Assembly: GCF_016862915.1 (NCBI RefSeq)
Contig: NZ_BONW01000051.1
Coordinates: 1 to 64,000 of the forward strand
Source: Plantactinospora endophytica
GTDB taxonomy: Bacteria; Actinomycetota; Actinomycetes; Mycobacteriales; Micromonosporaceae
Direction: 5' to 3'
Length of the DNA: 64,000 nucleotides
In this document: positions 1-8,684 of the stretch, piece after piece
How the letters are laid out: every line of letters starts with the position of its first letter
Numbering within the stretch: the stretch's first letter is position 1
Translations under genes and position numbers: made by a program
The notes under the pieces: generated by a model
The model's input: the letters and a program-made list of their open reading frames with translations, nothing else
Told to the model about the DNA's origin: nothing
The model's database searches: none

Positions 1-58
1 GCGCGCCCGCCAGGGTGGTGTCAACTCCCACCAACACTAGGGTGCCCTCCTGGTCCGG

Positions 59-1297
59 GTGGTGTCAGCACTGACCTACAAGCGGTGCTGGTGGAGACCT
101 CCAAAGCCAGTGGTGCGGCAGTTGGCCGGCCGCGCCGGCGCCCGGGTGTCGTCAGCCCTGGCGGTGGCCGTGTCCCGGCACACCGCCCTGCGGACGTTGC
201 TGCGCATACCGCTGCCCGAGCGGCAGGTGCCCCGCGTGCTCGGTGTCGACGACTTCGCGTTGCGGCGACGTCAGCGTTACGCCACGATCCTGATCGACGC
301 GGTCACCCGTGAGCGCATCGATGTGCTGCCCGACCGCAGGGCCGCAACGTTGGAAACGTGGCTGCGTGAGCACCCCGGCGTCGAGGTGGTGTGCCGGGAC
401 TCCTCCGGCGCCTACGCCGAAGCGGTCCGCCGCGCCCTGCCCGGCGCGTTGCAGGTCGCGGATCGCTGGCATCTGTGGCACAACCTCGCCGAGGCCGTGC
501 GCAAGGAGGTCACCGCCCACATCTCGTGCTGGGCCACCGCCGGCCCGCCGCCGCAGGAAGGCAAACGGTCCGTGACCACCCGGCAGCGATGGCAGCAGAT
601 CCACGACCTGCTCGACAAGGGTGTTGGCCTGCTGGAATGCGCCCGACGGCTCAACCTCGGCCTCAACCCCGTCAAACGCTACGCCCGCATCAGTGAACCC
701 GAACGCCTGGTCCGCGCGCCGCAGTACCGGCCCACCCTCGTTGACCCCTACCGTGAGCACCTGCGCCGCCGCCGGGAGCAAGATCCTGCCGTCGGCGCCA
801 CTCAACTCCTCGCCGAGATCAAAGAGCAGGGCTACACCGGCAGCATGAACCTGCTCTACCGCTACATCACCCAAGGCCGGGTCGAAGCCGACCGCCCTGC
901 TCTGTCGCCCAGGCGTCTGACCCGCTATCTCCTGACCGCGCCCGACCAGCTCAAAGAACACCAGCGCACGCTCGTCGACGCCCTTACCGGCGCCTGCCCG
1001 CAGATGACCGCGCTGGCCGGCGTCATCGGCTCTTTCGCCGCGCTACTCACGCCCGCAGCCGGCAACGACGTCCGCCTCGACTCGTGGATCGCCGAGATCA
1101 AGACCATCGACCTGCCCCACCTGCACACGTTCACCTGCGGACTCGGCCTCGACCGCGACGCCGTCAACGCCGCCCTGACCCACCCCTTCCACAACGGCGG
1201 CACTGAAGGTGTGAACACCAAGACCAAACTGATCAAGCGGCAAATGTACGGACGCGCCGGCTTCGCCCTCCTACGACACCGCATCCTGCTCGGCTAA
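59..1297 (+). pseudogene. ISL3-family transposase, N-terminally truncated
   Basis: DDE transposase of the ISL3 family. The catalytic half is well preserved: VLGVDDFALRR (first Asp), VCRDSSGAYAEA and VADRWHLWHNL (second Asp region), and GGTEGVNTKTKLIKRQMYG near the end (Glu). At 412 residues from a GTG at 59 it lacks the Cys-rich zinc-finger start usual for the family, and an in-frame TAG at 38-40 closes the frame upstream. The element is therefore cut or decayed at its left end and the protein is probably inactive. A typical ISL3-like terminal sequence follows the stop. Confidence 0.8.
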
Positions 1298-1314
1298 CCA
1301 GCACCCACTGTCAC

Positions 1315-1336
1315 CACCGAATGTGAGACAGAGCCC
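1315..1336. repeat. Right terminal inverted repeat of the ISL3 element
   Basis: The sequence CACCGAATGTGAGACAGAGC, just after the transposase stop, looks like an ISL3 end. A related sequence with the shared core GAATGTGAGA followed by AGAGCC occurs at 36924-36947. The matching left end would lie outside the window, so this is an inference from position and from similarity between the two copies. Confidence 0.5.
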
Positions 1337-1408
1337 TTAATCGGACAGTCCCCAGCACGCATGAAGCCGCTGAGGTCCACTTTGATGGGGTGGGGCTGCG
1401 GGTGCCTG

Positions 1409-1831
1409 TCAGCCCAGTGCTTTGCGCAGCAGTGCCGTCAACTGGTCCTGTTCGTCGGGTGAGAGTCGTCCGACCGCCGTGCGGGCGAAGGTGAAGGCTG
1501 TTGCGAACCGGTGGTTGATCTCGTCTCCTCGGGGCGTTCGCGTGAGGAGTCGTGCGCGGCGGTCCTGGGGGTTCGGTTCGCGGGTTACGAGGCCGAGCGC
1601 TTCGAGACGCGCGACGATCTGGGTGATGTTGGACGCATCGCAGCCGAGCTCCTCTGCCAGGGCGCCCATGCCGCGTCGCTCATCGAGTCGCCCGAGTACA
1701 CATGCCTGCGCGGGGCTGAGCGACAGCTCGGCTGCGGCTGCCTCGTAGGCGCGGTCGTATACGTCGACCAGGTCGAACAGGACGGCCTCGGCTTCGGACG
1801 AGGTGGTTACGGGTCCGTTCGGCAGTGCCAT
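1409..1831 (-). CDS. MarR-family transcriptional repressor
   Basis: 140-residue winged-helix regulator that probably represses the divergent oxidoreductase gene and itself. The core reads ELSLSPAQACVLGRLDERRG, then a recognition helix LAEELGCDASNITQIVARLE, then the wing with GLVTREPNPQDRRARLLTRT, a classic MarR wing ending in DRR. The frame stays open upstream to 2062, but that extension covers the neighbouring promoter and has no family similarity, so the ATG at 1831 is the start. An 85-bp gap with two operator-like repeats separates it from the divergent gene. MarR proteins usually sense phenolic or oxidative ligands; the ligand here cannot be told. Confidence 0.9.
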   Translation of the reverse strand: MALPNGPVTTSSEAEAVLFDLVDVYDRAYEAAAAELSLSPAQACVLGRLDERRGMGALAEELGCDASNITQIVARLEALGLVTREPNPQDRRARLLTRTPRGDEINHRFATAFTFARTAVGRLSPDEQDQLTALLRKALG

Positions 1832-1853
1832 GGCTCCTAGCCTAGAACAGTTA

Positions 1854-1900
1854 CTTGATTCACTCAAATAGCTGTGGTCCAATATCCTTGATTCACTCAA
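1854..1900. promoter_or_regulatory. Twin MarR operators
   Basis: Two identical copies of CTTGATTCACTCAA lie at 1854-1867 and 1887-1900, 33 bp apart (about three helical turns), in the divergent promoter region. Each contains the dyad TTGA-N5-TCAA, the layout of MarR-family operators. Binding by the adjacent MarR protein is inferred. Confidence 0.7.
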
Positions 1901-1916
1901 GCAATAAGGAGGGCCG

Positions 1917-2915
1917 ATGGATAGCCGAGTCGAGCGCGCAGCGGGCGGCACGATCGTGGTGCCGCAGATGAACGCGGTCGTCCTTGACCGGTTCGGCGGC
2001 GTCGACGAACTCTCGTCGCGCCGGGTACCGCTCCCGGAGGTCGGCGACGACGACGTTCTCATCCGGGTGGAGTTCGCAGGGGTCGCGTCCTGGGACGCGT
2101 TCGAGCGGGAGGGGGGCTACGACGGCGTTTTCGGCGTCGCGTCGACCTTCCCCTATGTTCTTGGCTGGGACGCGGCGGGCACGGTGGCCGCGGTCGGACG
2201 CGATGTCACTCGGTTCGATGTGGGTGATCGTGTCTACGCTTCGACGATGCCGGTGAAGCGTGGCGGCTTTTACGCTGAGTACGGTGTCGTTGAGGCGGAG
2301 TTCGTGGCGCATGTGCCCGACCGGCTGCCGACCGAACAGGCCGGCGTGATGCCTTGGGATGCCCTGACCGCACTGAGTGGCCTCGATCTGCTCGGTCTGC
2401 GGCCGGACGAAACGCTCATGGTCTTCGGAGCCAGCGGAGGCGTCGGGCACATGGCCGTGCAGCTGGCGCGGTACAGCGGCCTCCGAGTGTTGGCCGTGGC
2501 CTCTGGTGACGATGGTGTCGCCCTGGCCCGGCGGTTGGGCGCCGACGACGTCGTCAACGGTCGAAAGGAGGATGTGTTGGCGGCGGCACTCGAGTTCGCA
2601 CCAGGCGGGCTCGATGCGGCTCTGGTCACCGCGGGCGGCGAGACTGCCGAACGGTCTCTTCGCGCGGTCAAGAAGTCGGGACGGATCGCCTGGCCGAACG
2701 GTGTCATGCCCGTGCCTGTGACCCCGCCGGGCGCGCAGGTATCCTACTACGACGGGGATGTAAGCCGTGCCGGCACCGATCGGCTGAACGCAATCATCGA
2801 GGCGAGCTCCTTTGAGGTCCACGTCGCCCGGACCTTCCCGTTCGAGCGGGTCAAGGAGGCGCATCGCACGCTCAGCGATCACTATGTCGGGAAGCTGGCC
2901 CTCGAGGTCGGATAG
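1917..2915 (+). CDS. MDR-family NAD(P)H:quinone reductase / zinc-free alcohol dehydrogenase
   Basis: 332-residue medium-chain dehydrogenase/reductase of the quinone oxidoreductase type. It has an N-terminal GroES-like fold with FPYVLGWDAAGTVAAVGRDV and GDRVYA, then a Rossmann domain whose nucleotide-binding turn is FGASGGVGHMAVQLAR. The structural zinc cysteines of true alcohol dehydrogenases are absent, which fits quinone or enone reduction with NADPH. The ATG at 1917 follows a strong AAGGAGG site by four bases. It is divergent from the MarR gene, and both share the twin operators, so the pair is probably a ligand-induced detoxification unit. The substrate is not deducible. Confidence 0.88.
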   Translation: MDSRVERAAGGTIVVPQMNAVVLDRFGGVDELSSRRVPLPEVGDDDVLIRVEFAGVASWDAFEREGGYDGVFGVASTFPYVLGWDAAGTVAAVGRDVTRFDVGDRVYASTMPVKRGGFYAEYGVVEAEFVAHVPDRLPTEQAGVMPWDALTALSGLDLLGLRPDETLMVFGASGGVGHMAVQLARYSGLRVLAVASGDDGVALARRLGADDVVNGRKEDVLAAALEFAPGGLDAALVTAGGETAERSLRAVKKSGRIAWPNGVMPVPVTPPGAQVSYYDGDVSRAGTDRLNAIIEASSFEVHVARTFPFERVKEAHRTLSDHYVGKLALEVG

Positions 2916-2954
2916 AACGCAACAAGCGGTTCGACGCTTCGGCTGCCAACGGTA

Positions 2955-3470
2955 TCAACGCCGCTTAGCCTTCCTGGCACGCTGGTAGCGGTCGAGGTCC
3001 TTCGCGGTCCGGCGTTTCAGTTCCAGGTCAGCGTGACGATGGGACTGGGTCGTTTGGACGGTGGCGTGGCCGAGCCAGAACGCGTTGCTGGCGGTGTCGA
3101 TCCCGGCGTTCGGGAGCTCATCGAGCAGGTGTGTCGCAGCGTGTGCGGGGTGCCGTTCTTTCCGCCCAGGCTCGGTCGGGCAGCGTCTGGACCGCGATCA
3201 CGAGGTGTCGGGTGACCGAAGCATTGCGGCCGCCGCCCGGGTCGCCGTTGTTCCCGTGCTGGTCGGGAACAACGGCGACTCTGACGGCCCGTGAAGCTCG
3301 GTGAGCCACGCGGTCAAGGGGCCGGACGGTGAGCTTCTGAAGCGGTCTCACCCGGTGCTTACATCCCTTGCCGATGCAGCGGAGTTGAATGTGCGGGCCG
3401 ACCTCATATCGTTTACACAAAAGGCCGTTCAGCTCGCTCACCTGCGGCCCGGTCCGGATGCTGCGTCGAT
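2955..3470 (-). pseudogene. Tyrosine recombinase/integrase remnant
   Basis: Reading the minus strand from about 3470 gives pieces of a tyrosine recombinase catalytic domain in shifting frames. They are SELNGL and HIQLRCIGKGCKHR (the GKGRKER-type strand), SPLFPTSTGT, then HTLRHT (the HxLR box), and finally LGHATVQTTQ and HADLELK up to a TGA at 2955-2957. At least two frameshifts separate these blocks. The usual catalytic Tyr of the TTQIYLHAD-type motif is His here (TTQSHRHAD). It is dead. It may mark an old integration of a plasmid or transposon. Confidence 0.72.
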
Positions 3471-3910
3471 CAGGTCCAGGTGAAGGTGCGGCGGAGTTGA
3501 CGGTGGGCAGGTTCGCCGCGGGTGATCCGGCGGAGTATGCCGTTGATGGCAGCCCAGCGGATGATGGCCTCGGAGACCTCGGGGTGGCGCTCGTAGTCAC
3601 GGGCCAGCCGGCGATGGGCGGTGAGCCAGGCCAGGGTTCTCTCCACCACCCAACGGCGAGGATGGACGGCAAAGCCACGCTGCTCGGCGGGTTTACGCAC
3701 GATCACGACGGTGGTGAGCGTGTCGGGGGCCCAGTCGACGAACCGGCCGGCAAACCCTTGATCAGTGAAGACGTGTCGGACCGGGCTGGCTAGATACATG
3801 CCAAGCAGGGCGGTCTTACCACCGTCGCGGTCCTGCCATGAGGCCGCCAGCACCGCGACGCTGATCAGCAGGCATGTGGTGTCAGTGACGATGACCCTAG
3901 GAGCTTTGAA
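3470..3910 (-). pseudogene. IS5-family transposase, 3' fragment
   Basis: The last ~145 residues of an IS5-type transposase: ASWQDRDGGKTALL, then HVFTDQGFAGRFVDWA (DDE Asp region), then RRWVVERTLAWLTAHRRLARDYE (catalytic Glu) and SEAIIRWAAINGILRR. The frame runs open to 4255, but residues upstream of about 3910 no longer resemble the family. The element is therefore 5'-truncated and inactive. It abuts the integrase remnant at its 3' end. Confidence 0.8.
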
Positions 3911-4248
3911 ACACGACCTAGCTTCCGATCTGCTCCCCCAACGCCGACCACGATCCCGATCGCTCGTAAGGACACGCCAAGGACGGCGAGCTACTCGTGC
4001 TGCACGACCAGGTCGCCGGTCCTTGGTCCCAGGTTCACCGCTCCGAGCCGCGCCAGCAGGACCGGTTCCTGCTGGCGCGCCCTGTCCCGACTTCTGCCCC
4101 GCGAGCGCTGGCCCGCGTTCTCCCGCACCCCCGCCACGCTGCTGCGCTGCTGCGCTGACATCGTCAAGGCACAGGAAAAGTTCGGCGGCTCCTGTCCCGA
4201 TGATCGTCCGTTCCGGCCGGCTCGGCCCGCCCGACGCACAATGGCGGC

Positions 4249-4950
4249 ATGGCACTCCCCCTTCCCCACCCCTCGGCCCTCCTCCGCCTCACCAGAAACA
4301 CCATCGACCAGACCACCGGCGCCCCAAACACCCTCGCCGGCCTACCCGCCCGCGCCCTCGACGTGCTCGACAGCGCCGAGGCATTGGTACGTCGGATCGC
4401 CACCGTGCTGGACCGGGTGGAATCCGTTCTCACACACGTCGAATCCACGCTGAACCGCACCGATCAGATCGTCGACGTGGCGGAGAAGACGGTCGAACAG
4501 GTGCAGTCGGTCACCTCCCGCGCCGTGATCCCGGTCGACGAGGCGACCCGGATCACCTCGGCGGCCGGATTGGTGGTCACCGACGCGAAGAAGGTCGCCG
4601 ACCGGGCAGCCGCCACCATGGCTGCCGCCGAGAAGACCATGAGCACCGTCGACGGGCTGCTCGCTGCGTACGCCGACACGCTACGCAAGGGCGCGCCGAT
4701 GGCGAACCGGTTCGTCGAGCAACTCACTCCGGAGGAGGTCGACGCGGCGATCCGGCTGATCGACGAACTACCCCGGCTGACCGGGCATCTCACCTCGGAC
4801 GTACTGCCGATCCTGGCAACCCTGGACCGAGTTGGCCCGGACATCCACGACCTTCTCGACGTGACCCGCGACCTGAAGCTCGCCATCGCCGGCATCCCGG
4901 GACTGGCGATGCTGCGCCGACGCGGCGAGGCACTCTCGGCAGAGGGGTAG
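4249..4950 (+). CDS. Actinobacterial coiled-coil/helical hypothetical protein
   Basis: 233 residues, soluble, no signal peptide. From about residue 33 to 150 it is almost entirely amphipathic helix with heptad-like spacing of hydrophobics (for example VLTHVESTLNRTDQIVDVAE). A less regular C-terminal third begins LTPEEVDAAIRLIDELPRL. The composition recalls apolipoprotein-like helical proteins common in actinomycetes, whose existing database names are often unreliable. It stands alone between a transposase remnant and a broken lectin gene. Function unknown; the reading frame looks real from its biased, uninterrupted codon use. Confidence 0.75.
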   Translation: MALPLPHPSALLRLTRNTIDQTTGAPNTLAGLPARALDVLDSAEALVRRIATVLDRVESVLTHVESTLNRTDQIVDVAEKTVEQVQSVTSRAVIPVDEATRITSAAGLVVTDAKKVADRAAATMAAAEKTMSTVDGLLAAYADTLRKGAPMANRFVEQLTPEEVDAAIRLIDELPRLTGHLTSDVLPILATLDRVGPDIHDLLDVTRDLKLAIAGIPGLAMLRRRGEALSAEG

Positions 4951-5049
4951 CCGGCACTGCCCGATCGAAGTTAAGCAGTCTGGACGGCGGAACCTGTAAC
5001 CGAGACGACGACAAGGGTCCCGGGCAACGTGACACGTCTCGCCACGAGA

Positions 5050-5285
5050 CGAAGCTCCGCTTCGGCGGCTTCGATCAGATGTATCTGAGCTGGGACACGA
5101 CGGACAACTGGAGCGACTGGGCTACGCTCGGCGACAGGGCAGGCGCGCCGCCGGTGGTTGGCGTCAACCCCCGACGGCCGACTGGAGCTCGTCACGCTTG
5201 GCCCAGGCGAGGCGTACGTTGCGCACCGCTGGCAGAACGGGCCCAACCCAAGCTGGCGCGCATCTCGCAACTCCCTCGGCGGCCC
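5050..5285 (+). pseudogene. PLL-like beta-propeller (lectin-type) repeat fragment
   Basis: Two frames carry one continuous similarity to repeat domains of secreted PLL/tectonin-like proteins: FGGFDQMYLSWDTTDNWSDW and DRAGAPPVVGVN, then after one extra C in the run at about 5168-5172 PDGRLELVTLGPGEAY and WQNGPNPSWRASRNSLGG. The frameshift and the loss of both ends make it a pseudogene fragment. Its right end is fused in frame to an IS256 transposase scrap. Confidence 0.6.
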
Positions 5286-5286
5286 G

Positions 5287-5430
5287 CGGATGCGGGACGG
5301 GCAGGTCGCGAACAGGCCGTTCTACGCCGCGATCGGCGTCACCCTCGACGGGAGGAAGGACATCCTCGGCCCGTGGGCCGGCACCGGTGGTGAGGGCGCC
5401 AAGTTCTGGATGAGCGTGCTGACGCAGGAG
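5287..5430 (+). pseudogene. IS256 (Mutator)-family transposase fragment
   Basis: About 48 residues of the catalytic core: RDGQVANRPFYAAIGVTLDG, then RKDILGPWAGTGGEGAKFW and MSVLT. These match the conserved block of IS256-type transposases that contains the second catalytic Asp region. Nothing before or after belongs to the family. It is joined in frame to the preceding lectin fragment. Confidence 0.75.
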
Positions 5431-5650
5431 TCCGGCGATGGTGTCGGCCACAGCGGCGTTCAGGCGCTCAGGGGTGATGGCCGCCTGGTCGGTGACCTGG
5501 CGGCGGACGACCCGGACGCCCTGTATGAACGACATGCGGTCCGGGTCGTAGCCGGCCGGATCGGCGACGTCGACCAACAGGGCTCGAATGGCGTAGTGGG
5601 CCAGCAGCAGTCCCCGCATCTGTTGTTCGACCAGGTTCGGGGTCTTCGAT
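5430..5650 (-). pseudogene. IS4-family transposase, C-terminal fragment
   Basis: The minus strand encodes TPNLVEQQMRGLLLAHYAIR, then AGYDPDRMSF and VRVVRRQVTDQAAITPERLN, the C-terminal block of IS4-type transposases from actinomycetes. The DDE core is missing upstream, where the LamG gene remnant begins. Inactive scrap. Confidence 0.7.
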
Positions 5651-5698
5651 CGCAGGACCTCGCCGCAGGCCGCCGGCAGCCAAGGCGGCGGCGCGGCG

Positions 5699-6480
5699 TC
5701 AGGGCGACGCCGGAAGGCCGATACCCGCCCGGACGGCCGCGATCTCGTATCGGGCGAGTACGCCCGCGAAGACGTGGACATCGTCGAGTTCGCCCGCCCA
5801 GAACATGCCCGGTGCCCCGCCGACCTGCGCCGCTCCGATGGTCAGCGGCCCCGGGGCGTGCCAGGCGGCGGTGAACGGGACTTCCCGCATGAACTGCCCG
5901 TCGAGGTAGAGCGTGAGGAGCTTGCGGGTGTGGTCGTAGCTGCCCGCCACGTGGGTCCACTCACCGGGCACCACCGGGTCCGGGGAGTAGGCCCGGGTGA
6001 TGGTGGTGCCGGCGTCGGCGTCGGCGGTGCGCATGCCGACCGACCAGCGCGGAATCCCGTTGGTGTCCGCCGAGGCTTCGAGATAGAAACCGCTGCGCCG
6101 GTACCGGCCTGACCGAGGACAGCCTGGTAGTAGCCGGTCGGGCCGGGCGGCGTACCGGCGATCCGGGCCCAGGCGGCGACCGTGAAGCTGCGGTCGGCCC
6201 GGATCACCGGCCCGGTGGTCGTGATCCGCTCACCGGCGCCGTTCAGCACCGCCGTGCCGGGCTGCTGCCACACCGTCGCCGGGTCGCTGGTCAGCGTGCC
6301 GTGGGCGCCGAGCCCGGACGCGTCGAGCACCGCGGTCCCGGTGGTCTCGTCCAGCGCCCACCGCCCGGCCGGCGCGCCCGGCCGGTTGGCCAATTGCCAG
6401 GTCTCCGGGCGGTCGTCCTGGTTCTCCGGTTGCAGGTCGACCACGACCCGGTCCCAGACCTGTACGTCGTCGACCGGCGG
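5699..6480 (-). pseudogene. LamG-domain (concanavalin-like) protein, 3' fragment with frameshift
   Basis: The C-terminal part of a secreted-type LamG/concanavalin-like protein. Reading from about 6480: VDDVQVWDRVVVDLQPENQ, RWALDETTGTAVLDASGLG, FTVAAWARIAGTPPG, and after a one-base slip near 6095 GFYLEASADTNGIPRWSVGM, GEWTHVAGSYDHTRKLLTLY and FWAGELDDVHVFAGVL. That is a full LamG sandwich ending at 5699. The start and any preceding catalytic or repeat region are absent. Probably the tail of a large extracellular protein cut by insertions. Confidence 0.65.
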
Positions 6481-6774
6481 TCGAGTCGCATCGCCGCGAC
6501 GTCACCCACCCAGCGGGGACAATGGTGCGTCGCAACCGTATGGCCAGGCGGTAAGGGATCAGCTAATCCGCAGGTCAGCGCCGGGCCCGGCACAGGAACG
6601 CCTGCCCACGCAGGTTTCCCCACCCCGCAGCCCCCTGACCGCGCCGGGCAGGGCCAGCAGCCCCCGGCCGTCGCTCCCGTTCGCCGGAAAGCGACTGGCC
6701 GAGGGCTGACCCGGACCGGGCACAGCCGCCCCAACGGCTCGCTCGGCCTCAGCGGGTGGCCGGCGGTGTCTTTC

Positions 6775-6925
6775 TCACCTGTTGCAGCTTCCGTGCAGCG
6801 CGTTCCACGTGGTCGTGCCGATCATCCCGTCGGCAGGACGGGCGCACCACGTCTGGAAGTCTCTGACCGCACCCTCGGTGTCAGGACCGAAAATGCGTCC
6901 ACTGCCAGCCGGTAGAGCCGCAGAT
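6775..6925 (-). pseudogene. Peptidoglycan-binding domain remnant (C-terminal end of a lost gene)
   Basis: The minus strand reads SGRIFGPDTEGAVRDFQTWC and ADGMIGTTTWNALHGSC, then a stop at 6775-6777. This is a complete C-terminal PG-binding type 1 repeat (pattern IFGPxTxxAV..FQ...G..VDGxxGxxTW..L). No start or preceding domain survives in frame. It was probably the cell-wall anchoring end of a secreted hydrolase. Confidence 0.6.
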
Positions 6926-6926
6926 T

Positions 6927-7573
6927 GTGGCGGCGACGCCTCCCCGCCTGACGAGACTGAACCATCCGCACCGCCCTCCGGCGGCGTCCCGGCCCCGCCG
7001 TTCTCCCACCCGGCCCCACCTCAGCCGAGTCCACCGTCCCCAGCCGCGCCACCGGCACGGGTCGCCTTCAGTGACGCCACCGCCACGGCACCGAACCCCC
7101 CGCGCGGCGGCCCGGCACCGGCGGTGGCGTTCTCGGCCGCACCAGCGCCGCAGACCGCTCCGCGCCGGCCACCTGCCCCGGTCACACCGGTGTTCTCCGC
7201 AGCTCCGGCCGCACCGGCAGCCGGCAGGCCACGACGCGCCTCAACCCCGGCAACGCGGCCCACAGCGGCAAGGCATGCCACCCCGAACGGGCAAGCCGCC
7301 ACGAACGCGGGCACCTCGGCGGTTGTGAACACCGCCGCCGCCCGGCGGGCACCGGCCACCAGCACGGCCCCGTTCACCGGCCCCGTCCGTACCGCCGTCC
7401 CCGGACGGCCCCCGGTCGGGGGTTCCGTCCCCGCCACCGCCCCCGGCGGCGAAGCCGTCCCCGGCAACCGGTGCGACCTCGATGGGTCCGACCGCCGTCC
7501 GTACCGACCCGTCCCCGCCGCCGGCTCGGCCGTCCGCTCCGGTGCGGCGCCCGTCACCGAAACCGAGGAGTGA
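6927..7573 (+). other. Pro/Ala-rich low-complexity open frame, coding status uncertain
   Basis: An open plus-strand frame ending at 7573 reads as Pro/Ala-rich low-complexity sequence with short repeats such as VAFSAAPAP, PVFSAAPAAPA and VAFSDATAT. The opposite strand is also open (7021-7557), so openness alone proves little at this GC content. No domain or Shine-Dalgarno site is visible. It could be an extracellular stalk or linker, or a non-coding GC-rich stretch. Confidence 0.25.
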
Positions 7574-7866
7574 TCAGCGATGAGCCGCCACAGCGACGAG
7601 GCCTCGATGCGGGCTCGGGTACCAACGGGCGCTTCATACTGCCTTCTCTGCGAGTGTTGTGCGGATTGCGGGCGGTTCTGTCTTCAAAACGTTGTCGGCG
7701 AGAACTACTGAGCCGGGAGGCTGCTGCGAGCGTTCATTGCCGTCGACACGCGGTGGTCAGCGCGTCGGCGTTGCAGCGCTTTGGCCCATGCGTGCTGGCC
7801 AGCAGGCATTCAACCACCCGGACTCGCCAGCGTTGGTCTGGGCGGACCGGAAAACTTAAGCCGCCA
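7574..7866. other. Intergenic stretch, nothing recognised
   Basis: About 290 bp without a supported gene. A minus-strand frame ending near 7734 (RWRVRVVECLLASTHGPKR) is faintly transposase-like but too short to assign. The promoter of the ArsR operon begins at its right end. Confidence 0.4.
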
Positions 7867-7867
7867 C

Positions 7868-7910
7868 TTGACTTTTCGGGCTCGCCGACTACGGTTAAGT
7901 TCATGCTTAA
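7868..7910 (+). promoter_or_regulatory. Promoter and ArsR operator-like dyad at the start of the ArsR operon
   Basis: TTGACT (7868-7873) and TACGGT (7890-7895), 16 bp apart, form a plausible sigma-70-type promoter. It would start transcription at about 7902, next to the ATG at 7903, so the mRNA may be leaderless. The dyad TTAAG-N6-CTTAA (7895-7910) spans the predicted start site and start codon and is a good candidate for autorepression by the ArsR product. All inferred from sequence. Confidence 0.5.
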
Positions 7911-8247
7911 GCGTGAAGGAGGGGTGGCGGACCGCGTGTTCCACGCGCTCGCGGACGCGAACAGGCGGGCGGTGATCGAGCGTCTGACCCGCGGTCCGGC
8001 GACGGTGAGTGAGCTGGCCGCCCATCTCGGGGTGACCGTCGCCGCGACAGTCCAGCATCTCCAGGTGCTGCAGGACAGCGAGTTGGTGCGGTCGGAGAAG
8101 GCCGGGCGGGTACGCACCTGCCAGATCGATCCGGCCGGCCTCCGCAACGCCGAGGCGTGGTTGCAGCGCCAGCGCACGGCGTGGGAGCACCGCCTGGACC
8201 GCCTCGGCGCGGTCCTCGACGACCAGAAGAAGGAGCCAGGATCATGA
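7903..8247 (+). CDS. ArsR-family regulator of an SRPBCC operon
   Basis: 114-residue winged-helix repressor. VFHALADANRRAVIERLTRG is the typical ArsR start. It is followed by PATVSELAAHLGVTVAATVQ (helix-turn-helix), HLQVLQDSELVRSEKAGRVR (recognition helix and wing) and a C-terminal helix ending LDDQKKE. No Cys metal site is present, so it belongs to the non-metal subgroup that accompanies AHSA1/SRPBCC proteins. Start: ATG 7903 has no Shine-Dalgarno but sits at the predicted transcript start. GTG 7924 has GAAGGAGGGG too close in front of it. The gene overlaps the next by ATGA. Confidence 0.88.
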   Translation: MLKREGGVADRVFHALADANRRAVIERLTRGPATVSELAAHLGVTVAATVQHLQVLQDSELVRSEKAGRVRTCQIDPAGLRNAEAWLQRQRTAWEHRLDRLGAVLDDQKKEPGS

Positions 8248-8684
8248 CCGACCACTCGGTGAAACACAGCACGTTCACGCTGGAGCGGACCTACGCCGCC
8301 TCGCCCGGCGCGGTCTTCGCGGCCTGGTCCGACCGTGATACGAAGGCGAGGTGGTTCGCGGCCGGCGACGGACGCTACTCGCTGGACTTCCGAGTCGGCG
8401 GCACCGAGGCCGTGCACAGCCTCGGTGGGGCTGACCTCATTGCGAGGAGCGAGTACCACGACATCGTCCCCGACGAGCGCATCGTTTACACCACGGCTCT
8501 GTTCACAGGCAGATTCCTGTCGACCGTGTCGCTGACCACCGTGCAATTCGCCCGCGAAGGCGACGGGACCCGCCTGGTGCTCACCGAACAGGGAACCTTC
8601 CTGGACGACCAGGAACGGCCCGAGTGGCGCGAGCAGGGCACCGGCGACTGGCTCGACGCGCTCGGCCGTCAGGTGGTCCAGTGA
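8244..8684 (+). CDS. SRPBCC (AHSA1/START-like) ligand-binding protein
   Basis: 146-residue helix-grip protein. FTLERTYAASPGAVFAAWSD is the hallmark first strand and helix, then KARWFAAGDGRY, the central sheet, and a C-terminal helix GTGDWLDALGRQV. The family binds hydrophobic ligands in a deep cavity; in actinobacteria it commonly pairs with an ArsR gene as here. The start ATG overlaps the ArsR stop (8244-8247, ATGA) and the stop overlaps the next start by one base (TGATG), so the three genes are translationally coupled. Confidence 0.88.
   Translation: MTDHSVKHSTFTLERTYAASPGAVFAAWSDRDTKARWFAAGDGRYSLDFRVGGTEAVHSLGGADLIARSEYHDIVPDERIVYTTALFTGRFLSTVSLTTVQFAREGDGTRLVLTEQGTFLDDQERPEWREQGTGDWLDALGRQVVQ

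Noticed and set aside
1832-2062. 77-residue N-terminal extension of the MarR frame
   Set aside because: It would cover the divergent promoter, both operators and the start of the reductase gene, and shows no MarR similarity.
3241-3279. Perfect 16-bp inverted repeat with 7-nt loop (GTCGCCGTTGTTCCCG)
   Set aside because: It lies inside the tyrosine recombinase remnant, where it encodes the PLFPTSTG-type motif and follow-on residues, and there is no gene end here. A coincidental or secondary stem rather than a terminator or att site.
5038-5054. Small hairpin CGTCTC-N5-GAGACG
   Set aside because: About 90 bp after the coiled-coil gene and only six base pairs; too weak to call a terminator.
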